Of a stretch of DNA of 64,000 nucleotides, positions 26,331-41,200 are shown in pieces. A program made the translations under genes and the position numbers. Source of the DNA: Trematomus loennbergii (lineage: Eukaryota > Chordata > Actinopteri > Perciformes > Nototheniidae); assembly GCA_012861695.1 (NCBI GenBank), contig JAAOOA010000127.1:22054267-22118266 (forward strand). Reading direction: 5' to 3'. The notes under the pieces were generated by a model that was given only the letters and a program-made list of their open reading frames with translations, had not been told where the DNA came from and did no database searches. Within the stretch, counting starts at the first letter, position 1. Every line of letters starts with the position of its first letter.

Positions 26331-27379
26331 GTTGGTGAGAGCAGACAGGAGCTCTGTGGAAAAGGTGTCACTCAATGAAGCGGATTTCTGATCGGTGCAT
26401 ATTTGCAAGTAAACAGCTGATTGTGTGTCTTGCAAGAGATATTCTGCTTCAACACAAACTCTGAACACGTCTGAGATTGAAACTTCCTTATTGCATAGGC
26501 TCATGGGAGTTGTAGTTCCTTTCTGACACAACTAGGGGAAAAAGGGTACGCAATGTCTGTATTTCAGGGAACATTACGAAATAAATAAAAATACTGTGTA
26601 GGGAGCAAAAGTAAGAGTAAATATGGGTAAAATATGTGAAACATAACGAATTGAAAGAGTATCATTTTGCTTTAACAGCGCAATGACTGCGCAACAGTGA
26701 CGCACACAAACATTCTAACGCATGCGCAGATCAGTTGTCTCTTTAAAATGGAGGTCTCACTCCGCTCAAATCTCTGGATAATATCACTACACCTCTTATA
26801 TTACAAAACCAGCCCTGCTGCAAAAGCCAAGAAACTTAAATTTAAAATATAAAAACTTGCAATACACTATTTTACAATTTATCCGTTTTTTGGTCTGATT
26901 AGAATTTCTCTTTTTATGTCTGCCCTACTTGTGTTTTCATCATGTTTTGCCATCTTTAACCTTTTAGAGTTTTTTTTGTGTATTATACAATGTCCTTGGG
27001 TAAACATTGTTTTCAGTCTTAATATATATTTGTATCTTCTGGTAAGTGGGTTTGGGAGGACCCTCCATCTATCTCCATGTGGAAAACATTGATCCCAGAT
27101 GAGTATGAGTCTGGAAAAAATAAAACACTGTCTGGATGGAAGGACTCATCTTTCCCTGCAGTGGAGGAAAAACCTGGAATCTCTTGGTGTTAAAAACTGT
27201 CTGGAGTTATCTGGAATATCACTGGACAGTGTCTATGGAAAAATGATGGACTTGAGCTTGTCTATTTTACCATACTTCACGTCTCCTGCATTACTTGCAG
27301 TTCAATCTGAAACATTCTCTTGCACTTTTTATTTTTTACTCGGTTTCTTCTTGCGCCATTTCTATTGTTTAAAAATAAA

Positions 27380-27500
27380 ATGTTGTTTTATACATTTATG
27401 TTGCATTGTTGGAGGAGCCTGGGACTTAAGATGTTCATTGCCTATAACTACACTGTACCTACTGTGCATATTACAATAAAGCCTTTTTAATCTTGAATCT
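27380..27500 (+). mobile_element. Rex1-like LINE 3' tail fragment
   Basis: The sequence gttggaggagcctgggactt, later ttcattgcctataact and caataaagcctttttaatct, resembles the 3' end of fish Rex1/CR1-clade LINEs with their A-rich termini. The preceding open frame (27099-27479) has no recognisable protein similarity. Confidence 0.4.
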
Positions 27501-27652
27501 TATACTTAATTCCATGTACTATAACGTGTCATGTGTCATGGTGGTTTGTTTTGTGTGAGCTGCCCTTTGAGTAATTTCATTTTTCATTATTAATGGAACA
27601 GTCTTGTAACAGAAACTAGTTGTAACATATTGCTGTTCTGTGAGCCTCCTAC

Positions 27653-27870
27653 AGTGGTGTAAAGTAACTAAGTACATGTACTCAAGTACTGTACTAAAGT
27701 ACAATTTAGAGGTACTTGGACTTAACTTGAGTATTTCAATTTGTTGCTACTTTGTACCCCACTAAAATTCAGAGGTAAATCGTGTAATTTTACCCAACTA
27801 CAATTCAGAGGTAAATCGTGTACTTTGACTCCACTACATGTATTTAATATCTTAAGTTACTAGAAATGAT
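27653..27870. repeat. hAT-like MITE left end (CAGTGGTG family)
   Basis: Starts cagtggtgtaaagtaactaa and continues with gtacatgtactcaagtactg and gaggtacttgga, the well-known left end of an abundant teleost MITE. An internal duplication of attcagaggtaaatcgtgta is visible (about 27768-27822). The right end is not evident. Confidence 0.7.
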
Positions 27871-28198
27871 ATTCAACACTTAAACGACTTTGATTACACC
27901 TGGAGTAAATTCACAATCTACCCTTCAGTATACAAAGTCATTACAACTAGCTGCACCTTTAATAAAAAAAAAAAAACTAAAAATACAATATTATGAAAAA
28001 AAGTAAATATTGGATGCTTCAAAGTTTCTGGTTCATCTTCTCATTAGACGATCTTTGTTGAAATACGTGCTGCGTGTATCCGGACGACGTGGCGTAACCC
28101 GCTCCTCCTGTTGTACAGTGTGTGCTAACGGCAGAAAGCCGCAGGTTTAATCGTTACGAGAATTTTGTTTTTTGATAAATTCTCCTGCCGCCGCCAAC

Positions 28199-29753
28199 AT
28201 GATTTCCCTCACGGATTCACAGAGTAAGAGCTGTTCATGTTTCCCCGCTGTTCTCTGTCTCTGTTGTGACTGTGTAAAAACCCGGTTTGTTAGCTGAATG
28301 GATGATGTTAGCATCTCAAACCCCATTGGCTGAGAGCGTCATGACGTCACCTAGCTGCACGTACATGAAGCATTTGTATTATTAAAACTGGGAGACTGTT
28401 CTTATCATTTAATATATTTACTTTATATTTGTAGTTTTAGTTGAATTTCAAGTGTTACATTTATATTGTTAATTGCATTGATTTGTATCCTTTAATTTGT
28501 GTCTATTTTAAGTGTTATCATTTCAGTATTACTACATTGTTAACTTATTTACTGAAGTAACAACTAATCTACTTTCTTCAAATGTCCTTCTCTTTACAAT
28601 ATTTCATTATGCCTTCTTTATTTTTGATATATAAATACTAGTTTGTTTTACCTCAATAAATTGTTTAAATGTATTTTTGTCTTTTACAGAAATTGGGATG
28701 GGGCTGACGGGGTTCGGTGTGTTTTTCCTCTTCTTTGGGATGGTGCTGTTTTTTGATAAAGCTCTCCTCGCCATTGGAAATGTGAGTTGATAAATGATCC
28801 TTTAACATCACTGCATGACAGTCGAGCAACTCCCTCAGCTCTGACCGTGTGTCTTCTTCTGGTTCAGATCCTGTTTGTGGCCGGCCTCTCCTTCGTCATC
28901 GGCCTGGAGCGGACGTTCAGGTTCTTCTTCCAGAAACACAAAGTGAAAGCCACCAGCTTCTTCCTGGGGGGGTGCTGGTGGTCCTGATCGGCTGGCCGAT
29001 TATTGGAGTCGTTCTGGAGATCTACGGTTTCTTCCTTTTATTCAGGTAAGCTCAAACGGAAGGAAATCAGTGTCATCGTTATCCAGAATCAGAATTATCT
29101 TCATCTTCATCTCCCTTTTTGTTACAGAGGATTCTTCCCCGTGGCGGTGGGCTTCATCAGACGAGTACCCGTGCTCGGATCTTTGCTCAGTTTACCAGGG
29201 ATCAGTCGAGTAAGTATCACAACATTAAATGAATGTCCCTTTAAATTATTGCACACTTCAAACCTGCTCCAGAGGCCTGAAAAGTCTTCATTCGTATCAA
29301 AAGCTGCAACTTCATACTATATTTGAAAGTTAAATCCTGGCAAAAAACGGTATTAATCGGCTGTCGTCACTAACAGAACGGCTACAAGTAGTCATGGGAC
29401 AATCAAAATGTAATGTCACTGGAGAAGGATGTTGTTATTTCTCACAAAAAAGCATACATTTTGAAACTGGCGCCAGAATGTTTGGCTAAAACATTGATTA
29501 TTAGAATAGTTTCTGATTGATTTGCTGTTGATTGACTAATCTTTTAATCAAATTATAGTTGTAGCTGGAATATAAATCTTCCAAGTTTTTCTCCATATAC
29601 TTTAATGGATAGATAGTATTGTTTGAAACAATCCAAACTATCCCTTTAAAAGAGTGATTTTTTGTCTGAAAAAATGCAGCTCATAAAAACCTCTCCTGTG
29701 TTTTTCTCTTCCAGCTGGTGGATAAAATTGGGGAGAGCAACAACATGGTATAA
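28199..29753 (+). CDS. golt1b: Vesicle transport protein GOT1B (Golgi transport 1B)
   Basis: Five exons: 28199-28223, 28690-28781, 28868-29045, 29128-29209, 29715-29753. The start [18 protein letters not shown], the membrane part [40 protein letters not shown], the loop [20 protein letters not shown] and the end [11 protein letters not shown] are the GOT1 family in full. GOT1B is a small four-span membrane protein of ER-to-Golgi (COPII) vesicle traffic. The exons sum to 416 nt. The run of seven G at 28966-28972 needs an eighth to keep the frame (FFLGG then VLVVLIGWP). Adding it gives 417 nt, exactly 138 aa plus stop, the family length. Without it the frame stops 5 codons later. The gene is almost certainly intact in the animal. 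The 3' UTR runs to an AATAAA at 30234. Confidence 0.95.
28342..28349. promoter_or_regulatory. Palindromic CRE/ATF site in golt1b intron 1
   Basis: A perfect TGACGTCA lies about 140 bp downstream of the golt1b start codon, with a CCAAT box (attgg, 28325-28329) 12 bp before it, in a locally GC-richer part of the intron. CRE/ATF-family sites of this type are known binding sites for CREB and ER-stress-linked bZIP factors. A function here is inference. Confidence 0.4.
29425..29560. repeat. Fish dispersed repeat, right half
   Basis: Reads aaacattgattattagaata, tgctgttgattgactaatc and ttttaatcaaattatagttg. This is the right part of the family whose left part is at 22290-22425. It lies in golt1b intron 4. 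Confidence 0.5.
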
Positions 29754-30233
29754 CGGAGGACCGTGTTGTTTCGAGGAGAGTTTCAGTATTTATCATAGCT
29801 TCTAATGGTGACTGTATATTTTGGTCATTGCCACTCCAGAACTGTGAATCCAAACAACCTGTACGTTTGACTGACATCTAATGTTTTGTATCTGACTGCC
29901 AAGAGATTTTTTTAATTTCAAAAGCTGGAAGCAGGTCTCCTATTTTGTACCATTCCTGTCTGATATGTATGGACTGATAACATAGGACCACTGGATGAAC
30001 TCTGCGGAGAGTCAGGGGCTCTTTGAGGGTCCTCTCCTCCAGATCGTGCCTCGACAGACACTGAGAGCTTTGTTACGAGTCCCTCGATGACGTGTTACTG
30101 GAACTTTGTACATTCAAGAAACTAATGTTGAGATAAATGTTACCCAGGCGAAGAAACCTGAACTGTTGTGGAAAAGCTCTAAGAAGCTTGTGTTGGAGAT
30201 GTTTTACTGTACGTTTTGTAAGTGCATACTTGG

Positions 30234-30239
30234 AATAAA
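30234..30239 (+). terminator. golt1b polyadenylation signal
   Basis: A canonical AATAAA follows the golt1b stop by about 480 bp and is trailed by a T/G-rich stretch (gtgtgtcttttatacatttg), as expected of a cleavage site. Confidence 0.75.
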
Positions 30240-30411
30240 GTGTGTCTTTTATACATTTGTGTTAATTTATTTATAACCTTGGAATCAGTTTGTATGTTTT
30301 CCCCGTAAGGGCACCAGTGACATTCTCAATCAACAGCCAACAGAGGCTGTTGATTTTCAGACAGGAACATTTCAGTTCCTGTCTGAAAATATCTGAGGAG
30401 TCACATATGAC

Positions 30412-30870
30412 TTAAAGAGGCCCTATTATGCTTATTGGGGTTTTCCCTTTCCTGTCGTGTGTTATAGGTTTTTGTGCATGTAAATGGTCTGCAAAGGCTA
30501 AAATCCCTGTGATCCCTCAGTTTCTTTCCCACACACCTACCATATTGACATCACTATGTAACACTCACAATTTGTTAGCTAATGCTCCAAAAACATTGTA
30601 CGTGATAGGCTACTCGTACAATGGAGAGGGACAACTCTAAGCGGTTGACCAATCACAACAGAGCCGGCCAGTTAACCAATGAGAGCAGACTGGGGCTCTG
30701 GTTTCAGACAGAGGGTGTAAACAGGTGCTGCAGCACAGGCAGTTTGAGAAAAATAAAGAGATTTTTGAACATTAAGCATGGAGACATGTCACAGTAGAGG
30801 GGGCACTACATACACATCAATGTAACCTTGTATCACTATACATATATGAACCTGAGGATGAGGACCATAG
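30412..30870. repeat. Non-autonomous DNA element, copy 2
   Basis: Begins cttaaagaggccctattatg and shares several long blocks with 14998-15273. The right end (gaacctgaggatgaggaccatagggtc) is a decayed form of the usual 'gaacctgaaaatgagcataatagggcc' end. Together the copies define an element of about 450 bp without coding capacity, with terminal inverted repeats based on GGGCCCTATTATGC. Confidence 0.75.
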
Positions 30871-31129
30871 GGTCACAAAGTTATGTGAGGTTGAAGAATG
30901 CTGGCGGAAGATGTTATATCTTCCCATATGATTTGCAACAAGAGGGCCAATAATTATTACAAATGAACAAAGCTCAAATTAGCAAAACTAAAAAGATTGT
31001 AACTTGTTAGTTTCAGTCAATGAAAATAGATCCCTGTTCATTCACTGGAGGAGAGACAGACACACTTGTACAATATGTCCTGCAGATTTTTATGACAAGC
31101 ATCAACAACACTTTAATTCATGGACTTGA

Positions 31130-31284
<155 letters not shown>

Positions 31285-31525
31285 CACGCTGTCATCACTT
31301 CAGCACTCCTTCATAAAGATCTGATCAGTGTCGTCATCATGTCGTGACCCCGGGAAGACCCTGCGCTGCTCGAGGGAGTCTTAAAAAGTTTCCATCTCCG
31401 GTGTTTGTGATTAACGACCAGCGACAGTTTCATCACCTGTCACTCGTCAATGGAAAAGTCATGTGAGACGTAATGAGACCAATTAGCCTCATTGGTGACG
31501 CTGCATATTAATGAGGCGCTTGGTT

Positions 31526-31532
31526 TTTATAA
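31526..31532 (+). promoter_or_regulatory. TATA box of small peptide gene
   Basis: TTTATAA (ttggtttttataacg) stands about 25-30 bp before an apparent non-coding first exon that ends at 31616 with a good donor (AAAG|gtaagc). A short CRE-like acgtaa follows, and cggtgtttgtgattaacgac-like GC-richer sequence lies upstream. A TATA-driven start with a short non-coding first exon is typical of tissue-restricted hormone or neuropeptide genes. Confidence 0.5.
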
Positions 31533-32257
31533 CGTAACAGAAGTGATAGAGGAAGCAGAAATCCCACACCCAGCAGGAGAGCACAACACAATCCATTTCC
31601 CAGAAAATCATTAAAGGTAAGCCTATTCTTATTTTATCATCATTATTGTATTATAAGTATGATTATTGTTAATGTAATGTCATTTTAGTTATTTTTAAAA
31701 AGTGTTTTTACATAATCAATTCCTGCTGTTTATGTCTTATAATAAATAATACAGTTTTATTATTTTAATATTTTATAATTTAACAGATTTTCTTTTTATT
31801 TAAAATAACTTTTATGTTCTTTTTATAAAGATTTGTATTGTAATCTTAAAGTTAAAAAATATAATTGTACTTTTTTGTGAGAAAATGTAAGAACATTAGT
31901 CAGTTTACACACTTGAATTAAGCCCCTTTATTTGTATAAGCATATAATAAACTGTTTATACCACTATGTACTCTGGATTTTAAAAGACAATAGTTAACGA
32001 ATGTAACCATTATAATTTATTTTGTGTTTAAACATATAATGACTGACACTATTGTAAAATACTCTTAAAGATATCTTCATCTTGAATATTAAATATATCT
32101 TTAAAGGAGAAATGTACGTTAACACATTTTGTACACTAATAAACACCCTCCTGTTATCTGCTTATAACTTCATTATATTGTAATAACGGTGATGTGGTTT
32201 GTTCCCTCTGTTCAAGTAATTCTATCATTTGTAATTCTGTCATTACAGAGTTCCACC

Positions 32258-33471
32258 ATGTCTCTAATTGTCACGCTGCTGGTGGTGACTTTGGCTGCTC
32301 AGTGTTGGACTTCCCCACAGGTGGGTCAAAGTCATTTCCTTCTCTTTCATATTCAAGCTGAAATTGAAAAAACAAAACATATTAAGGAATATAATTATGA
32401 CGAAACATTTTCTACATCAAAATGCAGCAGAGAAACTGGACTCCTCAGGCCATCTTATACCTAACGGGAGCACGTAAGAATGAATAACTGTACAATTATC
32501 TGAGACTCAAATTAGGAGGAACCATTGTTTGATGTTGATGTTTTACAGAAGGACATCGCTCAGTTCTGCAGCGCCCCAGCAGAGAGGAAGGAGACACCTT
32601 ACACTCAGGTGAGCGTGCAGCTAATAACATATATATATATTAATAACCTGGCTACACAAAATGTGCTCCTATTAATGGGTAATACTGTAACTGGTCTCAT
32701 TGGTATTTGAAGATGATTTGATAACAATTAATAGAGCCATTATTAAATGGACTTCCACATGTTTTCAAATCAAATCAAATCAAGTTTTATTTATATAGCA
32801 CATTTTTAAACGATTTTTGGTCGAGCCAAAGTGCTGTACATATAATAAAAATACCCTACAGTAAAGACACTTTATGTATGACAATACGACACCCTCTGTC
32901 CTTAGACCCTCACATCGTACAAGGAAAAACCTCCGGAGAAAAACCCACAGTTTAAAGGGAAAAAATGGGAGAAACCTCAGGGAGAGCAACAGAGGAGGGA
33001 TCCCTCTCCCAGGACGGACAGACGTGCAATAGATGCCGTGTGTAAATTGAAGAGATAATACATTTTACAGCATAGGTAGACATAGGTTTTATTCATAATA
33101 CTTTGCCAGAAAGTGGTGCCTAAAAACATACATGTATCAGTTTGATACTCTGACTTAACGGTAATATTCTTATATAAGGGAGTATAAAGATGATTCTATG
33201 CATGTTTGTAAAATCTTCCTTTCTAGGGCATGTTTTTCTTAACTTAAACATCTGGTTCTGTTGTCCTGCAGTGACTCACAGAGATGGACCGGGTTTGAAT
33301 TTGTCCTCCTTGTTTCTGGAGCTTCTGCTGCGAGCTGGGACGAAGGTAAAACCCTGACAGATATCACCGCTGCATCACTTAATATGAGCAATTTAAAGTT
33401 ATATTTGTGTGTTTCTTTGTCTTCCTCAGCTGCAGGCAATCCAGATAATTACCCAAATGAACAACAGCTGA
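32258..33471 (+). CDS. Putative small secreted peptide precursor, family unrecognised
   Basis: Exons: a non-coding one ending 31616, then 32249-32320 (ATG at 32258), 32549-32608, 33272-33345 and 33430-33471 plus UTR, with an AATAAA at 33592. All splice sites are GT-AG and strong. The start MSLIVTLLVVTLAAQCWTS is a good signal peptide. Exons 3-5 share one open frame that contains SVLQRPSREEGDTLHS, GPGLNLSSLFLELLLRAG and LQAIQIITQMNNS, an amphipathic helix-rich C-terminal part. That frame is one base out of phase with the signal peptide. One extra C in the CCCC run at 32313-32316 would join them into 79 aa, and the window shows the same kind of loss elsewhere. As printed, splicing would give a stop right at exon 4. 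It lies between golt1b and ldhb, a neighbourhood that holds peptide genes (spexin, kisspeptin 2) in vertebrates, but it shows neither core peptide. Confidence 0.5.
32766..33055. repeat. Dispersed teleost repeat in peptide-gene intron
   Basis: The sequence caagttttatttatatagca, then ccaaagtgctgtacatataa, aaggaaaaacctccg, gggagaaacctcagggagag and gagggatccctctcccagga, is a very common interspersed fish sequence with the 'tttatttatatagcac ... aaagtgct' signature. The class is uncertain. Confidence 0.65.
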
Positions 33472-33591
33472 ATCTAGATGACTTGTGAAAACTATTTTCC
33501 ATTTTATTGTCTTGTTGCTGCACTTTGTAGTTTTTATTAGGATGTTCTGTGTGTTACTACTGTTTGAGTTCACTTGTAGTTCAACGTGTGA

Positions 33592-33597
33592 AATAAA
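33592..33597 (+). terminator. Polyadenylation signal of small peptide gene
   Basis: AATAAA stands 120 bp after the last in-frame stop, followed by a T/G-rich element (ccttgccttgtctgtgaggtgtgtgtg region), consistent with the 3' end of the transcript. Confidence 0.6.
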
Positions 33598-33986
33598 TAC
33601 AATTCCCTTGCCTTGTCTGTGAGGTGTGTGTGTTTCGCATGGAGGGGATCACACACTTTCCATTGATTATAAAACAGATTTGTGTCAGCTTGGGGCAACA
33701 ACTAATGAATTCACACTCCACAAGAGACTCACACCACGATAAACATCATCACACCTTCTGAGAGAGGGGGCACAATTAGGTTTATTGTAAATGGCCGTCT
33801 GAAGTCAAACAAAGGTCAAAACTGAGAAGGGTTCTATTCTGTTTTTTAGACTGATATCTTTTTGAATAAAACTTAATTTGCATATGGCTACTAGATGTTT
33901 ACCACATGATCACTGAACTGACTGCAGGACACACAGGAATGAACCCGGCTTTCAAAAAGACAAACATTTTTTTTAAACGGCTTCAT

Positions 33987-33992
33987 TTTATT
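33987..33992 (-). terminator. ldhb polyadenylation signal
   Basis: tttatt on the plus strand reads AATAAA on the minus strand, about 800 bp past the ldhb stop codon. It sets the likely 3' UTR of ldhb at about 33970-34798, tail-to-tail with the small peptide gene. Confidence 0.55.
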
Positions 33993-34798
33993 TGTATACA
34001 ATGAACATAACCAGACATGTCAGAGCTGATAAATGTGGGAGGAAATATCAGATCAACCTTATTTTGCATCGTGTGCATAACAATCTGTGCAAGAAAACCC
34101 CATCATTAAACACATAATCCATCCAGTGTCTCTATATTTGATCAATGTCACCTTTCCCCTGCTGACATTATGCACATGTCTATCCTTAAAGTTATTCAAA
34201 GACGTACAGAGATATTATATATGTACTATATAACTGCAGAGATAGTTGCACCATAATCTTTCATAGATCTTCCATTACTCTGTTTTACAGCTGTTGTTAC
34301 CTTGCTAGCAAGATGACTGATATTATTGTCCAAATGTTCTTGTTCTCGTTTATACAAATAAAGACTCATGGCATTTCTGTCTGTGATAATACATCCAAAT
34401 AATAATATTATTGGGCAGTGATTCAGTGAAATCCCTTCAGGAGCTTTATGTTATATGTGCACAGCGTTATAGGATTATAAATGTGACCCTTTTACATAAG
34501 CCTTTTGTTTTCCCTTCACTATTGAATAACTGAACCCATGCAGTTTGCTGTTAAAGTGACCACAAACTTGCTCTTTCACACACCAAAGCACCACGAGTGA
34601 CACACAGCAGTACAGCCGAGGACAAATGAGTCAGAGCAGCACTTCCTCCATCACACACTGACAGCTACAGCTAAATCGGACGGGATTAAACTCCCTGTGA
34701 GTCTACAGAGGGCGGTGTTTTGAAGGTGGAGCTGTGCTCGTGAATGCAGAGTGATAACACAACAGGAGGGCTCAGCTACGTCGCCCCCTGCTGTGCAG

Positions 34799-38208
<3,410 letters not shown>

Positions 38209-38219
38209 GTTCAGATCTG

Positions 38220-41200
38220 CGGAGAGTAAAATAATAGAAGGGGAGAGCAGAATGGACTGCAGAGGAGCGACACAAGTAAGGAGAACAGTCCTGCATCCAG
38301 AAAGCAGGCTGCGTGCTCTAATTCCATAAATACTGCATTTAGAATCAGGATGACTCGAGTGTAGAGGCATGACATTGATCTTAGTAGCTCTAATCGAAGC
38401 ATGACTTCGCTGTCATCTCACAATAAAAATAAAACACATTTCCTTTACACCTTTCTGCAAAGTTCACCTCGAAATGACAAGCAGCCTGAGTAACAAAAAA
38501 CAGCAGCAATACTTGCATTGTTTGGCGATGCTCCGAGCTGAGATGTATAAATACCAGCAAGTAATCAGCATGGCAGAGTGACAGGATACCTAAAGGTGTG
38601 CTACTGTCTGAATCCACAACACCCCCCACACTCCCTGTGTGCAGCCCGGTCAGCTGCAGCGTAGCAGAGCCCATGTGACTCAGGGCCAACTCCTCTCCCT
38701 CCCTCCTCTCCTCCCCCTACTCCCCAAATGGAAGACTAGGCACTATAATCTCATGAACTTCACTGGCAGACTGCAGACAGTTAAAGGAGTTACTGTAATC
38801 CGTTAACGCTGCCTCCATCTGTTGCACCTGAACTACAGGTGAGCAACTTGTCCCTAATAGGATGTCTATACAGAACAATAACAAAAGACTTTCTTAAAAT
38901 ACAGTGTATGAAGTACTTAACAAATGATGTTACTTAAGTGGAGTATAGTGCATGTTCTCTTATACAGCTATATTGCGACTGTTTCATAAGAACAGGTTGA
39001 AATCTGTTAGGACATCTGTTAATCCTGTCAGATTTAGCTGTAGCTGTCAGTGTGTGATGGAGGGGGAGTGCTGCTCTGACTCATCTGTCCTGGGCTCTGC
39101 TGCTGCGTGTCACTCGTGGCGCTTTGGTGTGTGTGATGAAGCAATGTGCCATCTCTCATTCTAACAATCTGACATCTCTGAGAAAGAATACGAGTCCCAT
39201 TAAAAGGTGCCGTGTCCATTCATTAGCCATGAGTGAAACTGGATTAGCAGGAGAAAGCGCTGTGGACTGAAAACATGTAAACATGAGGAGGTAATAAAGT
39301 GGCTTAAGCCTGCAAGTTCACCCAAGGGGCAGAATGTGTCATTACCTTTAATTAGGTTATAAGTAAAAACATTGTGGTACCTTAATGATCGAGGAGCCAA
39401 AGTATCATCAGAGAATTTGCAAGACAGCTGTCGATTGTTTAAATGTGACTAAGAACGTTAAGTGCCCTAAGTAAACTTGAACTCAGACAGCGCTGTGCAG
39501 ACGGCACTTTAAGAACTGTAATCCAAAAACAGCTGATTTTAGTACCACTATAGTAAAAGGGACATACATACAGGTATATAACTTTGACAGCAATATTTCG
39601 TCAAAACAGCCTTCTTATTATATAGGTAATTATTGGATGAGTAAAAAGGGTTCCAGATAAACTACATTTAAAGCCAATTTACTCTGTGCCAATTAGATGC
39701 ATTTCCCAAACAACTGCTAACGAGATATAATTATTTTTGTGAATAAACAACCAAAAACATCGTCATAAACAATCAAACTGGAAACGTACACACCTAGTGA
39801 CAAAAGTAAGTAGATCCAATCTTTCAAAGTGGATAGATTTCATTGCAATTCTACAAAGATAAAAAAATCTGCATGGAAAACAGGAAGAGGCGTTAAAAAA
39901 TGTACCTGTTATCACTTTATAAAGAAAAGATTACACATCATAACTTTCCCCCCAGTCAGACACAACATACCTAAATCCATCTAAATCCACTTCAAATGTG
40001 TCCTGCTGATTATTTTAAGAAACCACGGCTGTTTACCTGTTTATCTTGAGGGTCCACTTCCTTGGGGTTCAAGTCCTTGTCCTTTCTTCAATTCAACTCA
40101 CCCTTGGCGTGCGGGACTCTGTGCCTGTTCCCTTTCCTGTTCTGTGATCAGGCTGCAGCCAACTGGATTTAATTGACTAAGCCTCTCCATCCTCTACAAA
40201 GTCTCAGTTTGGAGATCCAAGGGTCACCTTAGGTACAACGCTCACCAAAACAACACATACTTCCTGATGAATAGAATGAAGAAATAATGTTTTAAAAGAT
40301 TAATCATCATTTGGATCTCTATGCATTTTCAAACTTTATTTGTTCATACTGATTGGGCCGCATTCAGCAGTACTATCTTAAGTCCGTTCTTACGTTTGTT
40401 CTTAAGAGAATCTACTTTCATGCTGTGTTATTAACAGCAGAAATGTTTTAAAAAGATGAATCCCATTGTTCTTTTCAAATGAAAGCATGTGCCAATTGTT
40501 CCTCATTCGCTGGCTCCCCGCCAATCTGTATAAAAAGGACTGCAGGGAAACAAAACATAGAAATTTAGGATCCAAGTCAATAATACCGAAACAAAGTCTC
40601 GACAGTGGAGCCTCAAACATCAAATGTAAAAAGGGATGCTATTACTTTTCTAGTTTTCAAGTGTTTGTGTGTAATTCAATTCCTCTAAATCATGCATTGT
40701 AAACAATACATTATTAAAAACGAAAATATTTTGGGAATATTTATCTTATTTCATACAACTTTGGAATTTAAGAAAATGCCATCACTTATTATTTTGCACT
40801 AACATGTCAGGACTCAAAGGTTCTCTTGAGTGTGCATTTATTGTGTTCTTACCTAAAAACAAACACAAAAAGATCTCCTCCAGAATTGATGGATTTTAGG
40901 AGGGATGAAAGGTTTCAGTCATTTACTCTTTACCCTTAAATCTGAGCGCCTCGAGGACCCTGGCTGCCGGGCTGCAGTTCTGAGTGAGCACAGACACCAC
41001 TGAGCCAGCAGGGGAGAATCAAAGTTAGAGCACAACCACTGCAGAGAAAACTGTAGAACAAACACCTGATCAACTCTGCAGCAACACTGAGATAGTGGTC
41101 AAACCTTGCATTGAATAAATAATGGCTATTAGTGTTTGATGACAATCCGGTCATGTTGTTAACCTCAGAATATGAAAAGTTCCTTAGGACTCATTTAAAA

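Noticed and set aside
27099..27479. 126-codon plus-strand open frame as a host gene
   Set aside because: No recognisable protein; its end runs into a LINE-like 3' tail with AATAAA, so it is more likely element-derived or random.
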